Source: Paludibacter sp.
Lineage (GTDB): Bacteria > Bacteroidota > Bacteroidia > Bacteroidales > Paludibacteraceae
NCBI GenBank assembly: GCA_028710415.1
Contig: JAQTUE010000028.1
Span: forward strand, 1-64,000
Reading direction: 5' to 3'
DNA length: 64,000 bases
The position numbers and the translations under genes are program-made. The notes beneath the pieces were generated by a model, which was not told the DNA's origin, made no database searches, and saw only the letters and a program-made list of their open reading frames with translations. Shown in pieces: positions 35,516 to 44,838 of the stretch. Positions within the stretch are counted from its first letter, which is position 1; each line of letters starts with the position of its first letter.

Positions 35516-36904
35516 ATGAAAACATTATTTGATAAAATCTGGGATGCACACGTGGTATCGACGGTTGAAGAGGGACCAACCCAATTATACATCGACCGTA
35601 TGTACTGCCACGAAGTGACAAGTCCCCAAGCTTTTGATGGAATGAGAAAACGTGGGTTGAAAGTATTTCGCCCTGAACAAATAACCTGCATGCCGGATCA
35701 CAATATCCCGACTATCAACCAGGAAAGTCCTATTGCCGATCCAATTTCAAAGATTCAGGTCGATACACTGACCAAAAATGCACTTGATTTTGGGCTGACC
35801 CATTATCAAATGGGAAATGAAAAGAACGGAATTATCCACGTGGTAGGACCTGAAATAGGATTATCATTACCGGGCATGACCCTGGTTTGCGGTGATTCGC
35901 ATACTTCAACACATGGTGCTTTAGGAGCAGTGGCGTTTGGTATTGGAACCAGCGAAGTGGAAATGGTATTGGCAACTCAATGCGTATTCCAGTCACGTCC
36001 CAAAACAATGCGTATAAACATTCACGGAAAACTTAATCCGGGTGTTACTTCAAAAGATTTAGCACTTTATGTAATTGCAAAAGTAACTACAGGGGGAGCC
36101 ACCGGTTATTTTGTGGAATACGCAGGGGAAGCAATCGAAGCATTGAGCATGGAACAACGCTTGACGGTTTGTAACCTGTCCATTGAAATGGGAGCCCGTG
36201 GTGGGTTAGTAGCACCTGATGAAACTACCATAGCCTATTTAAAAGGCAAGGAATTCTCACCCAAAGGGGAAGCATGGGATCAGGCAGTTGCTAAATGGAA
36301 AGCATTAAAAACGGACGAAGGTGCTGCCTTTGATAAAGAAGTAACTTTTGACGCTGCAGATATTCAACCAATGGTAACTTACGGAACCAATCCCGGCATG
36401 GGAATGGGCATTACCGATTCAATTCCTACCCTGGATAGCATTGATGAAGCCAGCCAGATTTCATTTGTGAAGTCATTGGATTATATGGGGTACAAACCGG
36501 GTGAAAAATTAATGGGTAAAGCCATTGATTATGTTTTCCTTGGAAGTTGTACGAACGGCAGGATTGAAGATTTCAGGATCTTTGCCGATTATGTAAAAGG
36601 AAAAAAGAAAGCCGATAACATCGTTGTATGGCTTGTGCCGGGCTCATGGGCTGTTGATAAACAAATTAAAGCAGAAGGAATTGATAAAGTGTTGATCGAA
36701 GCAGGATTCCAGTTACGTCAACCGGGTTGTTCGGCATGTCTTGCCATGAACGACGATAAGGTTCCGGCAGGTAAATATGCTGTGTCCACTTCGAATCGTA
36801 ACTTTGAAGGACGTCAGGGTCCTGGTGCCCGTACTATACTGGCAGGCCCGTTGGTAGCAGCTGCTGCCGCTGTTACTGGCAGAATAACAGATCCAAGAGT
36901 TTAA
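35516..36904 (+). CDS. leuC: 3-isopropylmalate dehydratase, large subunit
   Basis: A 462-residue aconitase-family subunit. The [4Fe-4S] cluster ligands are the Cys in FLGSCTNGR and the two in [25 protein letters not shown] is the substrate region. It works with LeuD to isomerise isopropylmalate. It lies 123 bp after leuA and 19 bp before leuD. Confidence 0.95.
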   Translation: MKTLFDKIWDAHVVSTVEEGPTQLYIDRMYCHEVTSPQAFDGMRKRGLKVFRPEQITCMPDHNIPTINQESPIADPISKIQVDTLTKNALDFGLTHYQMGNEKNGIIHVVGPEIGLSLPGMTLVCGDSHTSTHGALGAVAFGIGTSEVEMVLATQCVFQSRPKTMRINIHGKLNPGVTSKDLALYVIAKVTTGGATGYFVEYAGEAIEALSMEQRLTVCNLSIEMGARGGLVAPDETTIAYLKGKEFSPKGEAWDQAVAKWKALKTDEGAAFDKEVTFDAADIQPMVTYGTNPGMGMGITDSIPTLDSIDEASQISFVKSLDYMGYKPGEKLMGKAIDYVFLGSCTNGRIEDFRIFADYVKGKKKADNIVVWLVPGSWAVDKQIKAEGIDKVLIEAGFQLRQPGCSACLAMNDDKVPAGKYAVSTSNRNFEGRQGPGARTILAGPLVAAAAAVTGRITDPRV

Positions 36905-36923
36905 ATTGTAGTCAAAAGAAAAA

Positions 36924-37508
36924 ATGGAAAAATTTATAACACTTACTTCAACTGTAGTTCCACTTCCAATAGAGAATGTGGACACCGACCAAATCATCCC
37001 GGCACGTTTCCTGAAAGCTACTTCGAAAGAAGGCTTTGGTGACAATTTGTTTCGTGACTGGCGGTATGATAAAAATAATACCCCGATTGCATCCTTCGTG
37101 CTGAATAACCCAACCTATCAGGGTGAAATCCTGGTTGCCGGAAAGAACTTCGGTTCAGGCTCCAGTCGTGAGCATGCAGCCTGGGCTATTGCAGGTTACG
37201 GATTCAGGGTGGTGGTATCGAGCTTCTTTGCCGATATCTTCAAGAATAACGCCATGAATAATTTTGTGTTGCCTGTAGTGGTTTCAGAACCTTTTTTAGC
37301 CGGGATATTCGAATCGGTAAATGCTGATGCTAAGATTACGCTTACAATAAACCTGGCTGAGCAAACCATCACCAATAATGCAACCGGAAAATATGAATCA
37401 TTCTTTATCAATCCTTACAAAAAAGATTGTTTTGTAAATGGCCTGGATGACATTGATTACTTATTGAGTAAAAAAGAACAAATCGAGCAATACGAAAAAG
37501 CAAGATAA
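36924..37508 (+). CDS. leuD: 3-isopropylmalate dehydratase, small subunit
   Basis: A 194-residue swivelling subunit of the isomerase. NVDTDQIIPARFLK, GKNFGSGSSREHAAWA and FADIFKNNAMNNF are the family motifs. It follows leuC closely and is followed directly by a strong terminator, so the downstream genes need read-through or their own promoter. Confidence 0.95.
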   Translation: MEKFITLTSTVVPLPIENVDTDQIIPARFLKATSKEGFGDNLFRDWRYDKNNTPIASFVLNNPTYQGEILVAGKNFGSGSSREHAAWAIAGYGFRVVVSSFFADIFKNNAMNNFVLPVVVSEPFLAGIFESVNADAKITLTINLAEQTITNNATGKYESFFINPYKKDCFVNGLDDIDYLLSKKEQIEQYEKAR

Positions 37509-37513
37509 ACCTT

Positions 37514-37540
37514 AAAAAGTCCCTTTTGAGGGACTTTTTG
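37514..37540 (+). terminator. Terminator after leuD
   Basis: An 11-bp perfect stem (AAAAAGTCCCT / AGGGACTTTTT) closed by a TTTG tetraloop, with the T run inside the right arm. Confidence 0.9.
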
Positions 37541-37594
37541 GGTATGTTTCTGATGACAACAAAATTAATCAATGCAATTTATTAATAATCAATA

Positions 37595-37623
37595 TATTTT
37601 TGAAACTCACTTTCGGTGAGTTT
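37595..37623 (+). promoter_or_regulatory. Internal promoter with start-site dyad before the second LeuA-like gene
   Basis: A -7 box TATTTTTG (37595-37602) is followed directly by a perfect 8-bp inverted repeat AAACTCAC-TTTCG-GTGAGTTT (37603-37623), which would overlap the transcription start. It is either an operator or a short 5' hairpin. Confidence 0.6.
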
Positions 37624-37635
37624 AGGGGGGCATAT

Positions 37636-39144
37636 ATGTTAGAAATAATGGATACTACTCTTCGCGATGGAGAACAAACATCGGGAGTGTCATTTGCAGC
37701 GCAGGAAAAGTTAAGTATAGCCCGACTGCTGTTGGAAGAGTTGCGTGTAGATAGAATTGAGATAGCCTCAGCCCGTGTTTCAGATGGTGAATTTGCGTCC
37801 GTTAAAAGAGTTACTAAATGGGCTCGTGCTAACGGACATATTGACCAGATTGAAGTACTTGGGTTTGTTGATGGGCGTTTATCACTTGACTGGATCCAGA
37901 ATGCAGGCGGAAAAGTGATTAATTTGCTTTGTAAAGGTTCGATGAAGCATTGCATGCATCAGCTTAAGAAAACAAAGGAAGAGCATATAGCCGATATTAA
38001 GCAGGTTCTGGCAAACGCTGAAGAAATGGGAATATCAGTCAATATATACCTGGAGGACTGGTCGAATGGAATGCGCGAATCGGAAGATTATGTGTATTTT
38101 ATGGTTGATTCATTGAAAGATGAAGCCGTAGTAAAACGATTTATGTTGCCTGATACCCTTGGGATATTGAATCCTGATGAAACACGTGACTTTTGTACTA
38201 AGATGATTGTTCATTACCCGGATATTCATTTTGATTTTCATGCCCACAATGATTATGATTTAGCGGTTGCTAATGTTTTTGAGGCAGTAAAAGCAGGTAT
38301 TAAGGGTGTTCATGTAACAGTTAACGGGCTTGGGGAGCGCGCTGGAAATGCACCTTTATCAAGTGTCCTGGCCGTATTGCATGATCATTTGAATCTGAAA
38401 ACCGAACTTCAGGAGGATAAAATTAATTCTGTCAGTAAAGTGGTAGAAACCTATTCCGGGATTCGGATTCCACATAACAAGCCTGTTGTCGGTGAGAATG
38501 TGTTTACACAGGTTGCCGGTATTCATGCCGATGGAGACAATAAGAAAAACCTGTATTACAACGATCTGTTGCCTGAGCGTTTCGGCCGTCAACGACAGTA
38601 TGCACTTGGCAAGACTTCCGGGAAGGCCAATATATTGAAAAACCTGCAACAACTGGGGATTGAGCTTGATGATGACATGATGAAACGGGTTACTGAACGG
38701 GTCATAGAGCTTGGTGACAAGAAGGAAATGGTGTCGCTGGACGAACTCCCGTATATCATTTCTGATGTGCTGAAAAACGAGCAGGAAGAGCAGGTGGTAA
38801 AGATTCTCAATTATTCCTTATCCCTTACCAATGGGTTGAAGCCAATGGCAACTGTCAAGATGGAAGTGAACGGAGGGGTTTATGAACAATCTGCATCGGG
38901 GCATGGCCAGTACAATGCCGTATCAAAAGCAATGTGGAAGATTTACAAAAGCCTGAATAAGCCTACTCCTGAGTTGTTGGATTATGTGGTGGTCATTCCT
39001 CCGGGAGGGCAAACCAATGCTTTCGTTCAAACTATAATAACCTGGAGATTTAATGATAAGGTATTTAAAACAAGGGGATTGGATGGTGATCAAACTGTTG
39101 CAGCAATAAAAGCAACGATCAAAATGTTGAATATTATTGATTAA
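37636..39144 (+). CDS. LeuA-family synthase paralogue, probable citramalate synthase
   Basis: A 502-residue enzyme of the isopropylmalate/citramalate/homocitrate synthase family. It has [30 protein letters not shown] and a C-terminal LeuA-type regulatory domain (ASGHGQYNAVSKAM). It differs clearly from the LeuA upstream (DFHAHND instead of STHCHND). In a leucine operon that already has LeuA, a citramalate synthase that makes 2-oxobutyrate for isoleucine is the likely role, consistent with Ile codons in the leader peptide. A second isopropylmalate synthase is the alternative. Start 37636 follows a GGGGGG stretch; the upstream in-frame start at 37600 lies in the promoter. Confidence 0.82.
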   Translation: MLEIMDTTLRDGEQTSGVSFAAQEKLSIARLLLEELRVDRIEIASARVSDGEFASVKRVTKWARANGHIDQIEVLGFVDGRLSLDWIQNAGGKVINLLCKGSMKHCMHQLKKTKEEHIADIKQVLANAEEMGISVNIYLEDWSNGMRESEDYVYFMVDSLKDEAVVKRFMLPDTLGILNPDETRDFCTKMIVHYPDIHFDFHAHNDYDLAVANVFEAVKAGIKGVHVTVNGLGERAGNAPLSSVLAVLHDHLNLKTELQEDKINSVSKVVETYSGIRIPHNKPVVGENVFTQVAGIHADGDNKKNLYYNDLLPERFGRQRQYALGKTSGKANILKNLQQLGIELDDDMMKRVTERVIELGDKKEMVSLDELPYIISDVLKNEQEEQVVKILNYSLSLTNGLKPMATVKMEVNGGVYEQSASGHGQYNAVSKAMWKIYKSLNKPTPELLDYVVVIPPGGQTNAFVQTIITWRFNDKVFKTRGLDGDQTVAAIKATIKMLNIID

Positions 39145-39153
39145 TCAATGATA

Positions 39154-39333
39154 TTATTCAAAGGTTTTTTGATTGAGAATGAAAATGCAACAAACGACAT
39201 AGATTGCTAATGATATAATTACGACTAAAGCCCTGTAGAAATTTTGATACTTCGTTTTTTTAGTTATAGACTTAAAAATAGCCGTAGTTATAATAGAAAA
39301 GAATGCTCCAATTGTAATTAATAAGTAAATCAT
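39154..39333 (-). CDS. Putative small membrane protein between leu genes
   Basis: A 59-residue ORF on the minus strand, convergent with the upstream synthase gene and divergent from leuB. It has two hydrophobic segments (about 3-19 and 36-54) separated by a Lys-rich loop (FKSITKKTKYQ), the profile of a two-helix membrane protein. A good -7 box TATCTTTG lies on the minus strand at 39384-39377, about 45 bases before its ATG. I do not recognise a family. The promoter match makes it more than chance, but translation is unproven. Confidence 0.5.
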   Translation of the reverse strand: MIYLLITIGAFFSIITTAIFKSITKKTKYQNFYRALVVIISLAIYVVCCIFILNQKTFE

Positions 39334-39455
39334 AACTATAATGTTTAAGAAAATAACTCTAAAGTAGTTTAGGTTGCAAAGATAATAATATTTGCGACAA
39401 AAATAATGGCTAACTGCGATTAATAGATAAAAATAATTAAAATAAATTCATATAT

Positions 39456-40577
39456 ATGTCAGAAAATATATTAAAGGACGAACAAATGAGTATTTCAAAC
39501 AGTGAATCAAGAAAATTAAACCTGGCGATACTGCCCGGTGATGGTATTGGACCGGAAATAGTGGAGCAAGCATTGAATGTAACAAAAGCTGTTTGCCAGA
39601 AATTTGGACATACCCTTAGCTATGAATACGGTATTGTAGGTGCATGTGCCATTGATGCAACCGGTGAACCGTATCCAAAAGCAACGCATGAATTGTGCAT
39701 GAAGTCTGATGCCGTGCTTTTTGGTGCTATCGGAGATCCTAAGTATGATAACGATCCCACTGCCAAAGTCCGTCCTGAACAAGGATTGCTAAAGATGCGT
39801 AAGGATCTTGGCTTATATGCCAATATACGTCCTGTTACCACGTTCCCGTCTTTAATTCATAAATCACCTTTGCGTGCTGACTTAGTCGAAGGGGCTGACT
39901 TTATGTGTATCCGCGAACTTACCGGAGGAATGTATTTTGGTCGTCCACAGGGTAGGAGCGAGGATGGAAATACGGCATATGATACTTGTGTGTATACTCG
40001 TGAGGAAGTAGAAAGAATCCTGCACCTGGCATATAAATACGCCCTGCAACGCAATAAGAAGGTGACTATGGTTGATAAAGCGAATGTTTTGGCTACTTCG
40101 CGCCTGTGGCGTCAGATTACCCAGGAAATCGCTCCTCAGTACCCGGATGTTGAAACTGAATATATGTTCGTTGATAATGCTGCCATGCGAATTATTCAAT
40201 GGCCTAAGAGTTTTGACGTCATGGTCACCGAGAACCTCTTTGGCGATATTCTTACTGATGAAGCATCTGTTATCACCGGTTCGCTGGGAATGCTGCCATC
40301 GGCTTCTATTGGAATCCATACTTCGGTATTTGAACCCATTCATGGATCTTACCCCCAGGCTACCGGTAAAAATATTGCAAACCCAATTGCCACCATATTA
40401 TCGGCTGCCTTGATGTTCGAATATGCCTTTGGGATGATGAAGGAAGGTGCCCTGATTCGTGAAGCCGTAGCGGCAAGCATGGATACCGGCATTGTTACTG
40501 AAGATATCGCAAATGACAGTAAATCGTATAAAACAACTGATGTGGGTGAATGGATTGTAAATTACATTTCAAAATAA
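39456..40577 (+). CDS. leuB: 3-isopropylmalate dehydrogenase
   Basis: A 373-residue NAD-dependent decarboxylating dehydrogenase, the next step after Leu[16 protein letters not shown] opens the fold. Substrate-binding segments include [26 protein letters not shown] and the metal-site segment [23 protein letters not shown]. The start at 39456 adds about 20 residues before the domain; the ATG at 39486 is an equally possible start. It stands 311 bp after the synthase paralogue and is followed by a strong terminator that ends the operon. Confidence 0.94.
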   Translation: MSENILKDEQMSISNSESRKLNLAILPGDGIGPEIVEQALNVTKAVCQKFGHTLSYEYGIVGACAIDATGEPYPKATHELCMKSDAVLFGAIGDPKYDNDPTAKVRPEQGLLKMRKDLGLYANIRPVTTFPSLIHKSPLRADLVEGADFMCIRELTGGMYFGRPQGRSEDGNTAYDTCVYTREEVERILHLAYKYALQRNKKVTMVDKANVLATSRLWRQITQEIAPQYPDVETEYMFVDNAAMRIIQWPKSFDVMVTENLFGDILTDEASVITGSLGMLPSASIGIHTSVFEPIHGSYPQATGKNIANPIATILSAALMFEYAFGMMKEGALIREAVAASMDTGIVTEDIANDSKSYKTTDVGEWIVNYISK

Positions 40578-40593
40578 TTCTCTGTAAGACATT

Positions 40594-40637
40594 AAACAAG
40601 ACGTCCATCCGATTATTCGGATGGACGTCTTGTTTTT
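40594..40637 (+). terminator. Terminator of the leucine operon
   Basis: An 18-bp perfect stem (AAACAAGACGTCCATCCG and its complement) with a 6-base loop ATTATT and trailing Ts. Confidence 0.95.
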
Positions 40638-41579
40638 AATAGAATGGAATATTTCGGTTAGTTAAGTCTGACGGCTTTTGAAATATCACAGACTAAAATC
40701 AAATTTTTATATTACAATTAATAATTAGAAATGATTGAATAGCTAATCAGAAAGAAAATCAAATTCTTGTTTTTTTTTATTACTACCTAAGTATAATTAA
40801 CATTGTTATTAAAATCAACAGATAACTGGAAAAAAGTAGTATGGCTGTTTGAAAATAAGATTTGAGAACGGCTGATTTCATAGTGTTGAAAATTAAATTG
40901 GAATAATAGACTTAATGGTTGTTTTAAATTAATACGGTACAAATATAGATATAATTATTTTACATATTATCATCATCCCAATTATGGTATTTTAGTTCAA
41001 TGCGGAGCATTTATTTTATTGGGAAATTAGTTTCTTTGCTCAGGCGTGTGTTCTGAAAAAGCAGTATTATTGTTAAATAATTAAAATAAATTAATATAAA
41101 GCAATGATACAGAACTGCGTTAAGTGAATTGTACATTGATATTTGTATTTTTTGTCATTGTTCCGTATGTGCTTTTAAATTAGAGAGAAATACTTTCACG
41201 ATGTAAAAATGTTAATTTGGTATTTTAATGTAAATTCATCTTTTTACCCTGTTACTTATATTAAAAAAGAAGAATATAATTAATATATATTATATATAAA
41301 TTAATTTGTATTGTAATATATTAACTTAAAATGTTTATGTAAGAACTGATTATTTAGCTTGTATACATTTAATATTACGTATTTGATATTGATAAAACAG
41401 CTTTATTTTAAACTACAAGTTTGGAAAAGAGCATTCTACATTATTTTGTGCCTTTTTGAAAATTGTTACTGAAAAGTTCATAGTCTATTTGCGTAAAACT
41501 GAATGTTTATTCCAAAATAAAATAATTTTAAGTATTAGGGACTAAAATATTAGGAAAGCCTTTCAACTGGGTTGACACA
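40638..41579. other. Long AT-rich intergenic region
   Basis: Nearly 1 kb with no full-size gene on either strand. A possible 32-residue minus-strand peptide lies at 40783-40881 with its own -7 box at 40947-40940. The stretch 41255-41345 is very AT-rich (TATATATTATATATAAATT) and could be easily melted or bent. I see no RNA family or repeat that explains the rest. Confidence 0.45.
40783..40881 (-). CDS. Possible single-helix micropeptide
   Basis: A 32-residue minus-strand ORF with a basic N-terminus (MKSAVLKSYF) and one hydrophobic segment ending LLILITMLIILR, the shape of a small inner-membrane peptide. A TATATTTG box at 40947-40940 on the same strand would give a 50-base 5' UTR. No family is recognised, and the ORF is short enough to occur by chance. 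Confidence 0.3.
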   Translation of the reverse strand: MKSAVLKSYFQTAILLFSSYLLILITMLIILR

Positions 41580-41621
41580 AAACAAAGCGGACTTCAGGTT
41601 TAACTGAAGTCCGCTTTGTTT
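41580..41621 (-). terminator. Terminator of the minus-strand peroxidase gene
   Basis: An 18-bp perfect stem (AAACAAAGCGGACTTCAG and its complement) with loop GTTTAA; the minus-strand transcript ends in a T-rich tract. Confidence 0.92.
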
Positions 41622-41637
41622 CGTGATTATGTCCGAT

Positions 41638-42198
41638 TTATTTTTCAGCCAATAGTTTTTCAATGTCCTTTGATATTTCCTCCGGTTTCACTACCGAACC
41701 ATACCGTTTAACAGGTTTTCCTTCCCTGTCCAGCAGAAACTTTGTAAAGTTCCATTTAATGTCATTTCCCAAAGTGCCCGGTAATGCCTCCTTTAGGTAT
41801 TTGTAGAGCGGGTCAGCTTTATCGCCGTTTACATCAATCTTCATAAAAAGAGGGAAATTGACCCCGTAATTCAAAGTGCAAAACTTGGATATTTCTTCAG
41901 CGCTTCCCGGTTCCTGACTTCCAAACTGATTGCAAGGGAAACCAAGTACAACCAATCCTTTGTCCTTATAATCCTTGTAAAGTTTTTCAAGGCCTTCGTA
42001 TTGAGGGGTGAATCCACATTTGCTGGCTGTGTTCACTACTAATACTACTTTCCCCGCATATGCTTTCATGCTGATTTCTTTGCCTTGCAATGATTTAGCT
42101 TTGAATTGATAGAAGTTCATGGCAGTTTTACTTTCTTGTGCTGTTGAGGATAGGATGGAAAAAACAGAGATAAATAATATTACAATTGTTAGTTTCAT
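41638..42198 (-). CDS. Exported glutathione-peroxidase-family thiol peroxidase
   Basis: A 186-residue protein with a signal peptide (about 1-20, STAQ). The peroxidase core has catalytic Cys61 in NTASKCGFTPQYEGL, Gln91 in GFPCNQFG and the Trp149-Asn150 pair in KWNFTKFL. Cys replaces selenocysteine, and such enzymes usually use thioredoxin rather than glutathione. Cys89 and Cys107 are candidates for a resolving role. It probably detoxifies peroxides in the periplasm. It lies 81 bp after the TPR gene on the same strand and has a strong terminator. Confidence 0.92.
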   Translation of the reverse strand: MKLTIVILFISVFSILSSTAQESKTAMNFYQFKAKSLQGKEISMKAYAGKVVLVVNTASKCGFTPQYEGLEKLYKDYKDKGLVVLGFPCNQFGSQEPGSAEEISKFCTLNYGVNFPLFMKIDVNGDKADPLYKYLKEALPGTLGNDIKWNFTKFLLDREGKPVKRYGSVVKPEEISKDIEKLLAEK

Positions 42199-42279
42199 AT
42201 AGTTTTCAGTTTTATTAATTTTCTATCAAAACAATCCTTTTGGGCTTATTGTTCGAATCGTTTTTGATTATCCGTCGAT

Positions 42280-43032
42280 TTATCGGGCATTCACTTGCAA
42301 TCTGGGATAAAGCACATCTTTTACCCAACGGTAATTAGGTTCTTTCCGGAGTATTTTTTCGCAGATAAGCATTGCTTCTTTATGCCTTTCTGTTTTGTCG
42401 AATGCCAAAGCTATGGTGGTAAGTAAATTCAGGTACACCCAGTTTTGATCGGTATTGTTATTTTTCTCCAATAACCTCGATCCTTTTAAATAATACTTCA
42501 ACGCTTCTTCTTTGTTGCCACCAAATATCCCGGGGGAGTAGTACAGGATGTTCCCTTTGTCAATAAGAGCCTGTATATTTTCAGGATCTAAAGCATATGC
42601 CTTGTTGATGTCGTACAGGCTTTCGCGACCCAGGGTGAATGTTTTAAATTTGCTGATGCCCATCCTGAAGCCAAGAAAAGATCCTTTGTACGCATAGGCT
42701 GTAGCATTGTTGGGGGAGGCCTTCAGAACCTGAACGATCAATTTCTCACCTCTTGCTATCATGATTTCAGCCGAATCAAATTGTTTTTTACCAATTAAGT
42801 GCCCAATGTAGCCATAATATACATTGATCAGTTCCAGCTTTTGGTCCACGGTAGATGCCGTTTTTCCTTTCTCGATGGTGTTTATGATAGAACCCCATTT
42901 GTACATTTCACGGTTAATAAATGAATTGTAAATGGTCCTTTTGTAGGGTGACTCTGAAAAAACTTCAGGCGTTAAGGTAACTAAGAAAAGGGTGATGAAT
43001 AATCTGTAAACTGTAAATTTAGAACATTCCAT
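42280..43032 (-). CDS. Exported TPR-like protein
   Basis: A 250-residue protein with a signal peptide (about 1-27) and an all-helical, TPR-like body. Recognisable units include SLYDINKAYALDPENIQALIDKGNILYY and EEALKYYLKGSRLL, with a last unit near EAMLICEKILRKEPNYRWVKDVLYPRL. It probably acts as a periplasmic scaffold. No partner is identified. It precedes the thiol peroxidase gene on the minus strand and may be cotranscribed with it. Confidence 0.75.
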   Translation of the reverse strand: MECSKFTVYRLFITLFLVTLTPEVFSESPYKRTIYNSFINREMYKWGSIINTIEKGKTASTVDQKLELINVYYGYIGHLIGKKQFDSAEIMIARGEKLIVQVLKASPNNATAYAYKGSFLGFRMGISKFKTFTLGRESLYDINKAYALDPENIQALIDKGNILYYSPGIFGGNKEEALKYYLKGSRLLEKNNNTDQNWVYLNLLTTIALAFDKTERHKEAMLICEKILRKEPNYRWVKDVLYPRLQVNAR

Positions 43033-43229
43033 GGTTAGGTTGGTTAGTTATTTAAGCAAAGGCGATAGGATATAGTTGGTGATTGAATTTTAACTTCTTA
43101 AGACATAACATATTTAAAAACGGATTGTTCTGTAATTAGCCGGATATTAATTTATTGATTAATTTCAGTCATTTGGTAGTTAACAAATACGGATAAATAT
43201 AAAATATTTTTCTCATTTAGGTGCAAAGC

Positions 43230-43270
43230 AAAAGCGCCAAATCATTGTTTTAAAATGATTTAGCGCTTTT
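43230..43270 (-). terminator. Hairpin downstream of tRNA-Asn
   Basis: AAAAGCGC-c-AAATCATT pairs with AATGATTT-a-GCGCTTTT around a short loop (17 bp with one mismatch), just beyond the tRNA 3' end on its strand. T runs flank both sides, so it may act in both directions. Confidence 0.75.
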
Positions 43271-43275
43271 TTGTG

Positions 43276-43349
43276 CTCTCCCTCTTGGACTTGAACCAAG
43301 GACCCTCTGATTAACAGTCAGATGCTCTAACCAACTGAGCTAAGGAAGA
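43276..43349 (-). tRNA. tRNA-Asn (GUU anticodon)
   Basis: A 74-base cloverleaf on the minus strand. The acceptor stem is TCTTCCT / AGGGAGA with one G-U pair and discriminator G. The D-arm starts GCTCAGTTGGTTAGAGC. The anticodon loop is CTGTTAA, giving GUU for Asn. The T-arm is CTTGG-TTCAAGT-CCAAG. CCA is not encoded. Confidence 0.95.
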
Positions 43350-43413
43350 ATTTAGTTGTACATTTTTTTCTCAAATGCTGTGCAAAAGTAATAGGTTTTA
43401 TTGAAATATGCAA

Positions 43414-43421
43414 TATCTTTG
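43414..43421 (+). promoter_or_regulatory. -7 box of the PfkB kinase gene
   Basis: TATCTTTG followed by GCA, 23 bases before the ATG. Confidence 0.65.
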
Positions 43422-43444
43422 CACAAAAAAATACGTATAATTTT

Positions 43445-44425
43445 ATGAAAAAAATATTGGGAATGGGTAATGCCCTGACAGACATTTTATTGCAAGTTGA
43501 TAATGATGAAGTTTTATTTTCATTAAATCTCCTAAAAGGCGGAATGCAGTTGATAAATACCGAAAGATCGCATGAAATCAACGATGCTGTCAGCAATTAT
43601 TCTAAGATTATGGCCACCGGAGGCTCCGCTTCCAACACGATTAATGGGATCACCCGCCTTGGAATGAAAGGTGGTTTTGTAGGAAAAATAGGAAAAGATG
43701 ATATTGGGTTGTTTTTTACCAACGATTCTATCAACAATGGGGTAGTGCCTCACCTGTTAACCAGTGAAACTCCTTCCGGTCGTTGTACTGTGTTGGTCAC
43801 CCCGGACAGCGAACGTACGCTTTGCACTTACCTGGGTGCTGCCTGTGAACTGGAAGCTTCCGATCTAAAGGCTGAAATGTTTCAGGGATACGATATTTTC
43901 CATATCGAAGGGTACCTGGTACAAAACCATGATTTGATACGGACAGCGGTCAGGTTGGCCAAGCAGGAAGGCCTGAAGGTATCCGTGGACCTTGCCAGTT
44001 ACAATGTGGTGGAAGAAAACCTTGATTTCTTACTTGAAATCATCCACCAATATGTTGATATTGTTTTTGCCAATGAAGAAGAAGCACGTGCTTTTACCGG
44101 TAAAGAACCTGAGGATGCATTGAATGTTATTTCTGAACATTGTGAAATAGCCATTGTGAAAGTAGGCAAAGATGGATCTTTCATTAAATCGGGAGATAAA
44201 ATAGTGCAAATAGCACCACGAAAAGCAAACTGCATCGATACCACCGGGGCCGGTGATTTATATGCATCGGGTTTCCTGTTCGGATTAGCAAATAATTATT
44301 CACTTGAGGTCTGTGGTAAAATTGGTTCCCTGATCTCCGGGAATGTCGTGGAAGTATTAGGTGCCAAGATGCCTGATGAAGTGTGGGAAACTATTCAAGG
44401 TGAAATTGGGAGGATAGTTAATTAA
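43445..44425 (+). CDS. PfkB/ribokinase-family sugar or nucleoside kinase
   Basis: A 326-residue kinase. N-terminal KKILGMGNALTDILLQVD and GGSASNTINGITRLGMKGGFVGKIGKD are substrate-side motifs. The C-terminal DTTGAGDLYASGFLFG contains the catalytic Asp of the GAGD anion hole. The pattern is closest to adenosine-kinase-like members of the family, but the substrate cannot be read from sequence. It is monocistronic, with the TTAATTGGTTGA repeat array directly downstream in place of a clear terminator. Confidence 0.9.
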   Translation: MKKILGMGNALTDILLQVDNDEVLFSLNLLKGGMQLINTERSHEINDAVSNYSKIMATGGSASNTINGITRLGMKGGFVGKIGKDDIGLFFTNDSINNGVVPHLLTSETPSGRCTVLVTPDSERTLCTYLGAACELEASDLKAEMFQGYDIFHIEGYLVQNHDLIRTAVRLAKQEGLKVSVDLASYNVVEENLDFLLEIIHQYVDIVFANEEEARAFTGKEPEDALNVISEHCEIAIVKVGKDGSFIKSGDKIVQIAPRKANCIDTTGAGDLYASGFLFGLANNYSLEVCGKIGSLISGNVVEVLGAKMPDEVWETIQGEIGRIVN

Positions 44426-44834
44426 GTTGATTAAGTTGAATAAGTTGATTGGTTAATTGGTTAATTGGTTGATTGAGTTAATTGGTTGATTAAGTTGGAA
44501 AAGTTAATTGGTTGATTAAGTTGAATAAGTTAATTGGTTGATTGAGTTGAATGGTAAGAAAGTAAAGTTAAAGATGCCTGCTTAAATAACCAATCAACCA
44601 ATCAACCAATCAACCAATCAACCAATCAACCAATCAACCAAATAACCAATAAACCAATAAACCAATTAACCAGTCAACCAAATAACCAATTAACTAATCA
44701 ACCAATTAACCAATCAACCAATTAACCAGTCAACCAATTAACCAATTAACCAATTAACCAATTAACCAATTAACCAATTAACCAATCCACCAATCAACCA
44801 ATCAACCAATTAACCAATTAACCAATCAACTAAA
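44421..44834. repeat. Large inverted array of TTAATTGGTTGA / TCAACCAATTAA units
   Basis: Positions 44421-44555 carry about 15 units such as GTTGATTAA and GTTAATTGG. After about 30 unrelated bases, 44586-44834 carry about 30 units of the complementary form (AACCAATCAACC, AACCAATTAACC). The two arms can pair with each other over most of the shorter arm. The unit is 8 bp with many variants. The same unit occurs at 6830-6901. The right arm reaches to within 5 bases of the next gene. Confidence 0.92.
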
Positions 44835-44838
44835 TCCC

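Noticed and set aside
41255-41345. Replication origin in the AT-rich stretch
   Set aside because: No DnaA-box cluster or dnaA/dnaN neighbours are seen; high AT alone is not enough.
44426-44834. CRISPR array
   Set aside because: The repeats are short (about 8 bp), degenerate and directly adjacent, without unique spacers or cas genes.
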